Shown in pieces: positions 9,475-16,309 of a DNA stretch of 53,808 bases; positions within the stretch are counted from its first letter, which is position 1; every line of letters begins with the position of its first letter. Below the pieces are notes generated by a model. It was not told where the DNA came from and searched no databases. It worked only from the letters and a program-made list of their open reading frames with translations. This stretch comes from Clostridia bacterium (GTDB lineage: Bacteria > Bacillota > Clostridia > Christensenellales > SZUA-584): contig QKIQ01000074.1 of NCBI GenBank assembly GCA_003249555.1, positions 1-53,808 of the forward strand. The letters run 5' to 3'. The position numbers were made by a program, and so were the translations under genes.

Positions 9475-10978
9475 AGTCGTTCTCCTCACTCATTGTTTTT
9501 GTTGCCAATGCCATAATCCGTTCTTGTGTCATTTCCGCTCTGTTTAGCTCACCAGTGATTTTGCCTTCATGCATAACAATGACCCTATCGCATATGCCAA
9601 TTATTTCAGGCAATTCAGAGGACACAAGCAGCGTTGCTTTGCCCAGCTTCGCCAGCTCGCAAATGATGCTGTAAATTTCATATTTTGCACCGACATCAAT
9701 TCCTCGCGTCGGCTCGTCAATGATAAAAATGTCTGGTTCACTCATCAGCCAACGGGCAATAATCACCTTTTGCTGGTTTCCACCCGATAAGTTATCGATT
9801 AATTGCTTTCGGCCGTAGGTTTTGATGCTGAGCTTGTTGATATAGTCATCCACTGCCGTTTCTTCTTTTCTTGCACTGATAAACTGACCAAAAGTACAAA
9901 AATTCTTAAGGCTTACGGTTGTCATGTCTTTTTGCACACTCGTTTTTACATTTAAACCGGTTGCCTTTCTGTCCTCGGTAACCAGCGCTATGCCTCTTTC
10001 TATGGCATACTTCGGGCTTTTGAACAGCCCCTCACGGCCTTTAAACTGTATCGATCCGTTTGAAGCCTTTCGGATACCGAATATTGTTTCAACGAGTTCA
10101 CTACGCCCTGCACCCATCAAACCGGCGATTCCAAGAATCTCTCCTTTTCTCAATTCAAAGCTAATTTGATTAAACAAGCTTTCAAGGCATAAGCTTTTTA
10201 CGCGCAAAACAATCTCGCCAACCTGCGCAGTTTTTTCCGGATACATATTGGAAAGCTCCCGACCGACCATCAGTGCCACCAAACGGTTACGTTCGAGTTT
10301 TTCGGAATCGTATGTACCGACGTACTCTCCATCACGAAACACCGTTATTCGGTCAGCGATTCGATAGATTTCATCCATCTTGTGGGAAATGTATATAATG
10401 CCCATGCCTTTGGCTTTCAAATCGGCTATTATCGCAAAAAGCGTCTTCACTTCTTTGTCTGTTAACGCGGATGTCGGCTCATCCATAATGATAATATCGG
10501 AGGAGTATGATATCGCTTTGGCAATTTCCACAACTTGCATTTCTGCTACAGAGAGATGACGCATCTTCATGTCGGGCTTTATTCCCAACCCAATATTGTC
10601 CAAAATCGTTTGCGTATCATCGTGCATCTTACGTTTATCGATAAAACCGTTTTTCATCGGCTCTCTGCCGATGAATATGTTTTCCGCGACATTCATATCC
10701 AAAATCGGGCTCAGTTCCTGATGGATCATGGAAACGCCTTTATCCATCGCTTCTTTCGGATTATGAACACTATAACAATCACCCTTTAAAGTGATCTCTC
10801 CTTCGTCCAGCACATATTGACCGTTTAATATTTTCATCAAAGTCGATTTGCCCGCGCCGTTTTCACCCATCAACACATGCACCTCACCTCTTTTCAAGTT
10901 GAACTGCACGTTGCTGAGAGCGACAACTCCGGGAAACCGCTTGGTGATATTCTTCATTTCTAAAATATACTCGTTCAT
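9458..10978 (-). CDS. CUT2 sugar ABC transporter ATPase (RbsA/XylG type, two nucleotide-binding domains)
   Basis: Cytoplasmic energy-coupling subunit of about 506 residues with two fused ABC domains. The first has MGENGAGKSTLMKILNG (Walker A) and MDEPTSALTDKE (Walker B). The second has the usual degenerate Walker A (GLMGAGRSELVETIFG), an intact signature LSGGNQQKV and IIDEPTRGIDVGAK. The start was set at the ATG at 10978 behind GGAGGGG. It is the first gene of the leftward xylose operon; its promoter must lie in 10980-11200, where no convincing -35/-10 pair could be fixed. Confidence 0.94.
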   Translation of the reverse strand: MNEYILEMKNITKRFPGVVALSNVQFNLKRGEVHVLMGENGAGKSTLMKILNGQYVLDEGEITLKGDCYSVHNPKEAMDKGVSMIHQELSPILDMNVAENIFIGREPMKNGFIDKRKMHDDTQTILDNIGLGIKPDMKMRHLSVAEMQVVEIAKAISYSSDIIIMDEPTSALTDKEVKTLFAIIADLKAKGMGIIYISHKMDEIYRIADRITVFRDGEYVGTYDSEKLERNRLVALMVGRELSNMYPEKTAQVGEIVLRVKSLCLESLFNQISFELRKGEILGIAGLMGAGRSELVETIFGIRKASNGSIQFKGREGLFKSPKYAIERGIALVTEDRKATGLNVKTSVQKDMTTVSLKNFCTFGQFISARKEETAVDDYINKLSIKTYGRKQLIDNLSGGNQQKVIIARWLMSEPDIFIIDEPTRGIDVGAKYEIYSIICELAKLGKATLLVSSELPEIIGICDRVIVMHEGKITGELNRAEMTQERIMALATKTMSEENDCESKL

Positions 10979-11204
10979 ACTCCCCTCCACAGCTTACATT
11001 TTAGTGCACCGATTTAAATATGTATTTACATTCTGTTGGCAGTTTTTTATAAAAATAAGCACTGTATGCTCTAAGCATTACCTCTTATAAATGCTTGAGC
11101 AACGTCACCTGGTATTATCACCAACCTGCTTTTTATTGCTCATAATTAATACAAAGCCACTTGGTCGAATATACAAATTAATGCTGTTTTTAAATTTAAT
11201 TAGG

Positions 11205-11268
11205 TGTTTTTTTTATGATACTATGATATAATGCATTCAATTAAATAGTCCGACTTCGATCATAGTAT
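11205..11268 (+). promoter_or_regulatory. Promoter of the single-gene unit, with a dyad around it
   Basis: TATAAT at 11227-11232 is a perfect -10 with a weak -35 (TGTTTT, 11205-11210, spacing 16). A perfect 10-bp inverted repeat, ATACTATGAT (11218-11227) and ATCATAGTAT (11259-11268), brackets the -10 and the expected start point. The dyad could be a repressor site, but its right arm also lies in the structured leader, so its role is unclear. Confidence 0.55.
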
Positions 11269-11344
11269 GGCTAAGGCAACTGCTATGCAGCTTTGACGAT
11301 AGGGTATGTTTGGAAACGGGCATGCCTCCCTTTTGGAAAGAAGT
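11253..11344 (+). promoter_or_regulatory. Structured leader RNA, candidate riboswitch aptamer (copy 1)
   Basis: This stretch folds with a closing stem ACUUC (11253-11257) with GAAGU (11340-11344). Inside is a hairpin GGUAUG (11303-11308) with CAUGCC (11321-11326) whose loop holds GGAAAC. The blocks GGCUAA, UGCUAUG, UUUG, GGUAU, GGAAAC, UGCCU and UUUUGGAAAGAAG recur in the same order in the leader of the other unit of this gene cluster (20567-20659). The closing stem covaries between the two (U-A here, C-G there). I cannot match it to a riboswitch class I know; the Moco/Tuco RNA (Rfam RF01055) is the first known class to test. Confidence 0.7.
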
Positions 11345-11379
11345 GAGCTAAGCATGAAGAATCATGCTAATTATTATTG

Positions 11380-11410
11380 CTTTCCACTATTGGAAAGTAT
11401 TTTTAATTTT
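11380..11410 (+). terminator. Leader attenuator with competing antiterminator
   Basis: CUUUCCA (11380-11386) pairs with UGGAAAG (11391-11397) across a 4-nt loop and is followed by UAUUUUUAAUUUU, an intrinsic terminator just ahead of the Shine-Dalgarno site. The same CUUUCCA can pair instead with an identical UGGAAAG at 11334-11340, which overlaps the 3' side of the aptamer closing stem. Ligand binding that holds the closing stem would therefore free the terminator, giving an OFF switch. A 7-bp hairpin (11351-11368) sits between. Confidence 0.75.
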
Positions 11411-11424
11411 ATTGGAGGTAACTG

Positions 11425-11916
11425 ATGAAAAAGACACTTTTGGTTATGGGCCTTGTACTTATCATGATCTTTGCGTTTGTTGGCTGCTCAAATGCCGACA
11501 AATCTCAAGAAGGCGCTTCAACTCAGTCCGAAACGAGTAGTGAAGCTGCATCAAATGCGTCATGGACGCTTAGCGTGAACAATACGCAGGTGACAGCGGC
11601 AGACGCAGCAGGCTTTGAGGTGGTGACTCAAACGCTAAAAAAGACAAATAAGGAAGGCGGCGCAGAAGACCAGGAATGTACCGGCTTTACTTTAAAAACT
11701 CTATTGGATGCCGCGGGCGTTACCGACTTTTCAAAAGTCACCGTTGCCGCATCCGATGGATATGAGTATGAGCTGACCGCAGACGCAGCGCTTCTTCCCA
11801 CAACCATGCTGTTTCTTGAACAGGACGGAGAAACCTTTGAACTGCCAAGATTGGCAGTCGACGGCGAAGGCTCTAAAGCGTGGGTCAAGGATGTTGTATC
11901 GGTGAACGCGCAATAG
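11425..11916 (+). CDS. Lipoprotein with one molybdopterin-oxidoreductase-fold (SUOX-like) domain
   Basis: A 163-residue secreted lipoprotein; lipobox FVGCS near residue 20, then a Ser/Glu-rich linker, then one domain of about 115 residues. The pattern CTGFTLKTLLDAAGV, VAASDGYEYEL, LPTTMLFLEQDG and KAWVKDVVSV follows the Oxidored_molyb family (PF00174: G-L-L block, ASDGY, NG, W-V-K). The usual Mo-coordinating Cys position is not occupied in an obvious way; the one mature Cys besides the lipid Cys is just before TGF. GGAGG precedes the ATG. It is the only gene of its unit and converges on an 11-gene operon that encodes four more proteins with this fold. Ligand and partner are unknown. Confidence 0.85.
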   Translation: MKKTLLVMGLVLIMIFAFVGCSNADKSQEGASTQSETSSEAASNASWTLSVNNTQVTAADAAGFEVVTQTLKKTNKEGGAEDQECTGFTLKTLLDAAGVTDFSKVTVAASDGYEYELTADAALLPTTMLFLEQDGETFELPRLAVDGEGSKAWVKDVVSVNAQ

Positions 11917-11942
11917 AGCAAAGCAGACAATTTCTAAAAACA

Positions 11943-11980
11943 AAACAGAGATAGCGGTTGACAAGCTGCTATCTCTGTTT
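11943..11980. terminator. Shared bidirectional terminator of the two convergent units
   Basis: AAACAGAGATAGC (11943-11955) and GCTATCTCTGTTT (11968-11980) form a perfect 13-bp stem with a 12-nt loop. It lies between the stops of the rightward lipoprotein gene and the leftward operon and reads as A-stem-T in both directions. Confidence 0.88.
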
Positions 11981-11995
11981 ATATGTATTAATCAT

Positions 11996-12364
11996 TTACC
12001 TTGCTTGCTCAAGAGCGTTGCGCACGGCGTTCATTATACCGTTGCTGGTCAGTGTTGAGCCGGAAACAGCGTCTACGTCCGGAGACTGCTTTTTAACAAT
12101 CTCATCCGGAATCTGAGCAATTGGCGCATCGTAATAATACGCACCTTTCTCGTAGTGTTCAATAACCTCTACACGAGTGATATATCCTTCGTCCAGAGTG
12201 ACCTGCACTTTCAAATGCTTACGGATGCCTTGCGCTTCTCCGATATATACCCCGTCTTTATATTCTTTATACGGCGGTGTTTTGAATACACCAAAAACGA
12301 ACAGTATCACCAAAACTGCTAGCACTGTCAGTACTAATATCAATAAAATCAATTTCTTTTTCAT
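11996..12364 (-). CDS. Small membrane-anchored FMN-binding domain protein
   Basis: A 122-residue protein with one N-terminal membrane helix (about 4-26) and an extracellular FMN-binding domain (PF04205, RnfG/NqrC family). The motif DAVSGSTLTSNGI near residue 100 matches the flavinylation consensus in which a Thr carries covalent FMN after ApbE action; no apbE gene is in the window. The start at 12364 follows GGGAG and overlaps the preceding gene by 4 nt (ATGA), so it belongs to the long operon as its last gene. It implies that the system includes extracytoplasmic electron transfer. Confidence 0.87.
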   Translation of the reverse strand: MKKKLILLILVLTVLAVLVILFVFGVFKTPPYKEYKDGVYIGEAQGIRKHLKVQVTLDEGYITRVEVIEHYEKGAYYYDAPIAQIPDEIVKKQSPDVDAVSGSTLTSNGIMNAVRNALEQAR

Positions 12365-12969
12365 TGTAATTTCTCCCAAAACGATACCGCGTCATCCATA
12401 TTATAGTGTTTGTGTGTTCTGCGCTGAACAATTGCGTGAATCTCGTTTATGAAAGAGTTTTTTATCTTTTCTGAATCAGCGTTCGATTCTTCAAAGCCTT
12501 TGAGAAGCAGTTTTGCGCAATGTCTTTTTGTATCGGTAAACGGCGCATCATAGGTAGCAGCAAATGCAATGATACGTCCAAAGTCTGTTTCTTTATTGCC
12601 TGCAAAGCATTCATCTTCGAAATCAACTCCATAACACTTATCTGCTTCCTCACAATAAATGAAGTTACGCAAATTGACGTCACCGCGAAGGATATTCGTT
12701 GCTGAATAGTAACACTCAAGCCAATAGATTAATGCGCGGGCATGTTTTTGCTCAAAACAGTCAACAAGCGTGTGGTAAGTCACGCCGTCAATCCACTCGT
12801 ATATAATGGTGTTGTTTGCCGCTTTTATCATTTGAGGCACAGCCACATCTGCATTCTTCAGCAAAGCCACCATTTCGCGCTCACGTTTATAGGCAATCTC
12901 GTCTTCAAACCGTTTGATCACTCTGCCGTTCTCTTTGTAAACCTGGTTTTTTCGCGAATAAAGTTTCAT
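12361..12969 (-). CDS. Small protein-kinase-fold phosphotransferase
   Basis: A 202-residue soluble protein with a minimal kinase fold. It shows a possible Gly-loop region near the N terminus (KNQVYKENGRVIKRFEDE), hinge-like IIYEWIDGVTY near 75, catalytic loop RGDVNLRNFIY near 115 (cf. HGDxxxxN of RIO, Bud32 and aminoglycoside-type kinases) and a metal-binding Asp in GVDFEDE near 135. Substrate unknown: a small molecule handled by the neighbouring transporter, a lipid or a protein are all possible. It overlaps both neighbours by 4 nt (ATGA), so it is tightly coupled to the MobB-like and FMN-binding genes. Confidence 0.75.
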   Translation of the reverse strand: MKLYSRKNQVYKENGRVIKRFEDEIAYKREREMVALLKNADVAVPQMIKAANNTIIYEWIDGVTYHTLVDCFEQKHARALIYWLECYYSATNILRGDVNLRNFIYCEEADKCYGVDFEDECFAGNKETDFGRIIAFAATYDAPFTDTKRHCAKLLLKGFEESNADSEKIKNSFINEIHAIVQRRTHKHYNMDDAVSFWEKLQ

Positions 12970-13718
12970 GACTTAAATTTGATTTCAATCTCACTGTTTG
13001 TGCTGAAACCGGAAAGTTCAGTAATCACGCCCATCACCGCATTTTTCAATATGTTTTGTACAAACGGCACCATATCAACGGACTGTCCGTTAATCTTTAG
13101 TTCTATCTTCTGGGATGTGAGTACGCAGTCTTCCCGTTTGGCGTTTCTGTGCGCAACCAGCCCGGCAAACTCGCGGCATGTATGCCCGCAGGCAGTACAA
13201 CACTTCGGTTCGAACGAGGGCAGCGGTTCAAATGCACGCTCGATAACGAATTCCACCAGTGCGTCCGGGTCTTGTAGCGCGTTGACGACCGGCAGTCCTT
13301 GCACTTCTCCAACACCCGAATTTGCGATGACACCGGAAACCAGCACGGCACGCTCGTCGATTCGCTCTTCAACCTCCTGCTCTTTATGCGCGGTGATGAT
13401 GCGCGGTACATTGCAGTCCGTCACCCCTTCCAAGATCACATAATCATGGTCGTAGTGCTTGAGTATATCAAAAATCGGTAGCATAGATGGATAAAGAATA
13501 TCCGTTTCTGTCATGCCGCGCGCGGTAACCAACTGCGCGCCGGCTGCTCTGTGCCTGTTCGTGTTTGATTTCGGATTCGGGTCTATCTCAAAGGCTTCAT
13601 AGTGGATTTCTTTCACGGATCCCACACGATAACCTCTTTTTCTAAGCCCGCGGATGATCGTTTCGCAAACAGTGGTCTTGCCCGACATCGTAATACCGTT
13701 GACTGCAATGGCTTTCAT
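12966..13718 (-). CDS. MobB-like P-loop nucleotide-binding protein with a Cys cluster
   Basis: A 250-residue cytoplasmic protein. Residues 1-160 resemble MobB, the GTP-binding accessory protein of molybdopterin guanine dinucleotide synthesis: Walker A GITMSGKTT (8-16), VGSVKEIHYEAFEID, a TNRHRAAGA block and VILEGVTDCNVPRI. Unlike plain MobB, it continues with CCTACGHTC and a further Cys 16 residues later (a potential Fe-S or zinc site) and a C-terminal domain with KIELKINGQSVDMVPFVQNI. No mobA, moeA or moa genes are present here. It may insert or process a pterin-type cofactor, or load metal, for the exported proteins of this cluster. Confidence 0.8.
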   Translation of the reverse strand: MKAIAVNGITMSGKTTVCETIIRGLRKRGYRVGSVKEIHYEAFEIDPNPKSNTNRHRAAGAQLVTARGMTETDILYPSMLPIFDILKHYDHDYVILEGVTDCNVPRIITAHKEQEVEERIDERAVLVSGVIANSGVGEVQGLPVVNALQDPDALVEFVIERAFEPLPSFEPKCCTACGHTCREFAGLVAHRNAKREDCVLTSQKIELKINGQSVDMVPFVQNILKNAVMGVITELSGFSTNSEIEIKFKS

Positions 13719-13727
13719 GATTTCCTC

Positions 13728-14465
13728 CTAAATAGACAGATAATATAATACAATAACACCTGCGCTTACACTTGAAAACAGCAACAAATACAGATAATCT
13801 GGCTTGCGCATACGTACAACCAAATATGCTGTGCGTTTTTTAAGAGCACCAAACCCCCTTGCTTCCATCGCGGTGGAAAGATCCTGCGACTTGATGATGG
13901 CGTCTGCCACGACCGGAAGCAGCAAATGGCTATAAAGCTTAATCTTTTTACCGAGCTTCACCTTCTTAAGTTCAACACCTCTTAGCTGTATGGAGATCAT
14001 CGCGTCTGAAAAGCTCTCCATAAAAACGGGCAGAAAACGTAGCGTGATCATAAGCATAAACGCGAACATATAAGGTACTTTCATTTGCGTCAGCGATGCA
14101 ATCACACGCCGGCTGTTTTCACCTGCCATAATTGCAGCAGAACATATGATGACAAAGTATCGCATTCCGGTATTGAGAGCGCGCGTCAGCCCGTCGCCGT
14201 ATATCAGCGTGAATTCATTGATGGATAATATCGGCTGACCCGTTCTGACGAACACGATCTGCACCAGCGCAATAATCAGCAAAAGTTGCGTAAACCGACG
14301 CATGCGCCTGAATAATGCCGTAAAGTCCGCTCCCAGCAAAACGTTGAGCAGCAAGGCAGCCAAAGACAATCCCAGCATCCAAAGCATATCAAAAAAGAGC
14401 AGTGCCATGGTGGTGATTACGATAATGGATAACAGCTTCATGCGCGGGTCGAGCGATTTTATCAT
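13728..14465 (-). CDS. ecfT: ECF transporter transmembrane coupling subunit (EcfT)
   Basis: A 245-residue membrane protein with about five or six helices, which couples two ATPases to a substrate-binding S subunit. The two coupling motifs are visible: SIQLRGVEL near residue 170 and AMEARGFG near residue 205. It overlaps the ATPase gene upstream by 4 nt (ATGA) and lies 9 nt from the MobB-like gene. Because T, both A and S genes are all in one operon, this is a dedicated (group I) ECF transporter rather than one using shared modules. Confidence 0.92.
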   Translation of the reverse strand: MIKSLDPRMKLLSIIVITTMALLFFDMLWMLGLSLAALLLNVLLGADFTALFRRMRRFTQLLLIIALVQIVFVRTGQPILSINEFTLIYGDGLTRALNTGMRYFVIICSAAIMAGENSRRVIASLTQMKVPYMFAFMLMITLRFLPVFMESFSDAMISIQLRGVELKKVKLGKKIKLYSHLLLPVVADAIIKSQDLSTAMEARGFGALKKRTAYLVVRMRKPDYLYLLLFSSVSAGVIVLYYLSI

Positions 14466-15118
14466 ACCACCCTCCCGTTCTCCACCGTGATCCGATTGGC
14501 GCCATAGCGAGATAGCATTTCGTTATCGTGTGATATGATGGCGATCCCGATCCCATCATTTATTAGAATTTCAATCGCATCATACAGCGCTTTTCGATTC
14601 ACGCCGTCCAGACCGGTTGTCGGCTCATCGAGTATCAGATAGCGAATCTTTTGCATCAGCGTCGCCGCAATTGCCAGCCGCTGTTTCTCTCCTCGACTCA
14701 ATCGATATATGCTCCGTTCTATCAGATCCAACAGATTGAAGCGTTGAAGCAGCGAGACGGCTTTTTCCTGAAGCATTTTGGGTTCTTCACCCAATAAGCT
14801 GCCGATAAACGTCATTTCATCCCATACGGTCGCAGTAAAAAGCTGATGCGCGGGCTCCTGAAAGAGGTAGCCGATACTTTTTCCAATCCTGCCCAGCGGC
14901 CATTTTTGTGTGTCTTCTCCTAAAATATAAAGGCTGCCGATGTCCGGCCTTAAAATTCCACAGCACAGCTTGAGCAGCGTGGTCTTGCCGCTGCCGTTTT
15001 TGCCTGTGACCAGCGTCATCTCACCGGCTTTAAGCTCCAAGTCTTTACAGCATACTGTAAACCGGCTTTTCGGATAAGTAAATTCAACCTCTTTCAGCCG
15101 AATAACGGTTTCAGCCAT
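14462..15118 (-). CDS. ECF transporter ATPase (second EcfA)
   Basis: A 218-residue ABC ATPase: Walker A TGKNGSGKTTLLKL, Q-loop LFQEPAHQLF, signature RLSRGEKQRL and Walker B LILDEPTTGLD, then the His switch IISHDNEM. It overlaps the other ATPase gene by 8 nt. The signature has SRGEK rather than SGGQ as in its partner, as expected of a heterodimer. It powers the EcfT/S complex of this operon. Confidence 0.93.
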   Translation of the reverse strand: MAETVIRLKEVEFTYPKSRFTVCCKDLELKAGEMTLVTGKNGSGKTTLLKLCCGILRPDIGSLYILGEDTQKWPLGRIGKSIGYLFQEPAHQLFTATVWDEMTFIGSLLGEEPKMLQEKAVSLLQRFNLLDLIERSIYRLSRGEKQRLAIAATLMQKIRYLILDEPTTGLDGVNRKALYDAIEILINDGIGIAIISHDNEMLSRYGANRITVENGRVV

Positions 15119-15785
15119 GGCTCACCTCTTTGACGCTGCCGTTTGAAAAGGTATATATTCTGTCCGCAATATCCAGATTGTCCGGATCGTGTTCCACGAG
15201 GAGTACGGCTTTGCCTTGTTCTTTCTGCGTTTTAGCAGCCTGCTTCACAAGAACGGTTGAATCGGTATCGAGCTGAGACAATGCTTCGTCGAATATCAAA
15301 GCATGCGGCTCCAGAGCAAGAGAAGCGGCGAGGGCAACCAGTTGTTTTTGTCCGCCTGATAGCTGCGCCGGGTTAGCATACCTATACTCCTGCATACCTA
15401 CGCAAGACAGCGCTGCAGTAATGCGTTTTCCGATTTCTTCACGCGGCAAGCAAAGGTTTTCCGGCCCAAAAGCAATTTCGTCTTCCACTGTGGGCGAAAA
15501 CAGCTGTGAATCGGGATTTTGAAATACGATACCCACACGCTTCACCGTTTCTTCAAGAGACAAATCGGAGAGTTCGTCACCAAAAAGCCGAACCGTTCCG
15601 CTGATATTCCCATCAATTGAACGGGGAATAATCCCTGAGAGAATATAACACAGTGTGGACTTGCCGCAGCCGGAAGGCCCTGTCAGTGCCACGCATTCTC
15701 CCTCAGCAACGGTAATATTGACATTTGAAAAAAGCGGTGTGTCTTTGTATGTAAAAGAGAGTCCGACTGCTTCCAATGCGATCAT
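15111..15785 (-). CDS. ECF transporter ATPase (first EcfA)
   Basis: A 224-residue ABC ATPase with Walker A TGPSGCGKSTLCYILSG, Q-loop FQNPDSQLFSPTVEDE typical of ECF ATPases, signature LSGGQKQLV, Walker B LIFDEALSQLD and LLVEHD. Note DEAL in place of the common DEPT. Overlaps of 4 nt upstream and 8 nt downstream show strict translational coupling. Confidence 0.93.
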   Translation of the reverse strand: MIALEAVGLSFTYKDTPLFSNVNITVAEGECVALTGPSGCGKSTLCYILSGIIPRSIDGNISGTVRLFGDELSDLSLEETVKRVGIVFQNPDSQLFSPTVEDEIAFGPENLCLPREEIGKRITAALSCVGMQEYRYANPAQLSGGQKQLVALAASLALEPHALIFDEALSQLDTDSTVLVKQAAKTQKEQGKAVLLVEHDPDNLDIADRIYTFSNGSVKEVSHG

Positions 15786-16309
15786 CGTATATCAATCTCT
15801 TGCACAAATTTGCACCATCTCTGCGAAAACTCGGCGCTGTTTATCACCATCATATACGGGCCGAAACCGCCTTCGCTCTTGGTCTTCAATACTTCGCCGT
15901 TCATTAGCAAACAGATATAAACGTTGCCTTCAGTAAGTACTTCATCCAATACCACCGCAGATGAATAGCCGTCGAGCGCACGCACTTCAAAGACTTCGGC
16001 AGACGAGATATCGATATCTAAACTTTCACATATATTTTTAAGCTCTACGCCGGTAAACATGACGGGGGTTGGGTCCGTCGTGCTGGTATCCATCGTGGCG
16101 CTGAATTCTACCGGTTTCATATCCAGCATATCCTGCATGGTGACACGCTTTTCAGCGTCTCCATACTTAACCACAAACTCAGCATTCATTTCGAGCTCAC
16201 GCTTATAGCTGATATCATCGGCATTCAAAACCGCAAATACGGCAACCGCCGCTGCCAAAACAACAACGCCTATGATAACAATCAATGTGCTCTTTTTTAC
16301 TTTTTTCAT
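15782..16309 (-). CDS. Membrane-anchored SUOX-like-domain protein
   Basis: A 175-residue protein with a single N-terminal membrane helix (about 7-28, no lipobox) and one extracellular PF00174-like domain: VMFTGVELKNICESL, FEVRALDGYSSAV, NVYICLLMNGEVL, GPYMMVINSAE and the C-terminal W-C-K strand. At the usual Mo-ligand Cys position it reads PVEFSATMD, without Cys. Stop and start overlap with both neighbours (1 nt and 4 nt). It may present a cofactor or ligand to the ECF complex encoded next to it. Confidence 0.82.
   Translation of the reverse strand: MKKVKKSTLIVIIGVVVLAAAVAVFAVLNADDISYKRELEMNAEFVVKYGDAEKRVTMQDMLDMKPVEFSATMDTSTTDPTPVMFTGVELKNICESLDIDISSAEVFEVRALDGYSSAVVLDEVLTEGNVYICLLMNGEVLKTKSEGGFGPYMMVINSAEFSQRWCKFVQEIDIR

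Noticed and set aside
11239..11424. Cobalamin, FMN, TPP or THF riboswitch
   Set aside because: None of the diagnostic boxes of these classes (for example the B12 box or the FMN and TPP cores) was seen in either leader.
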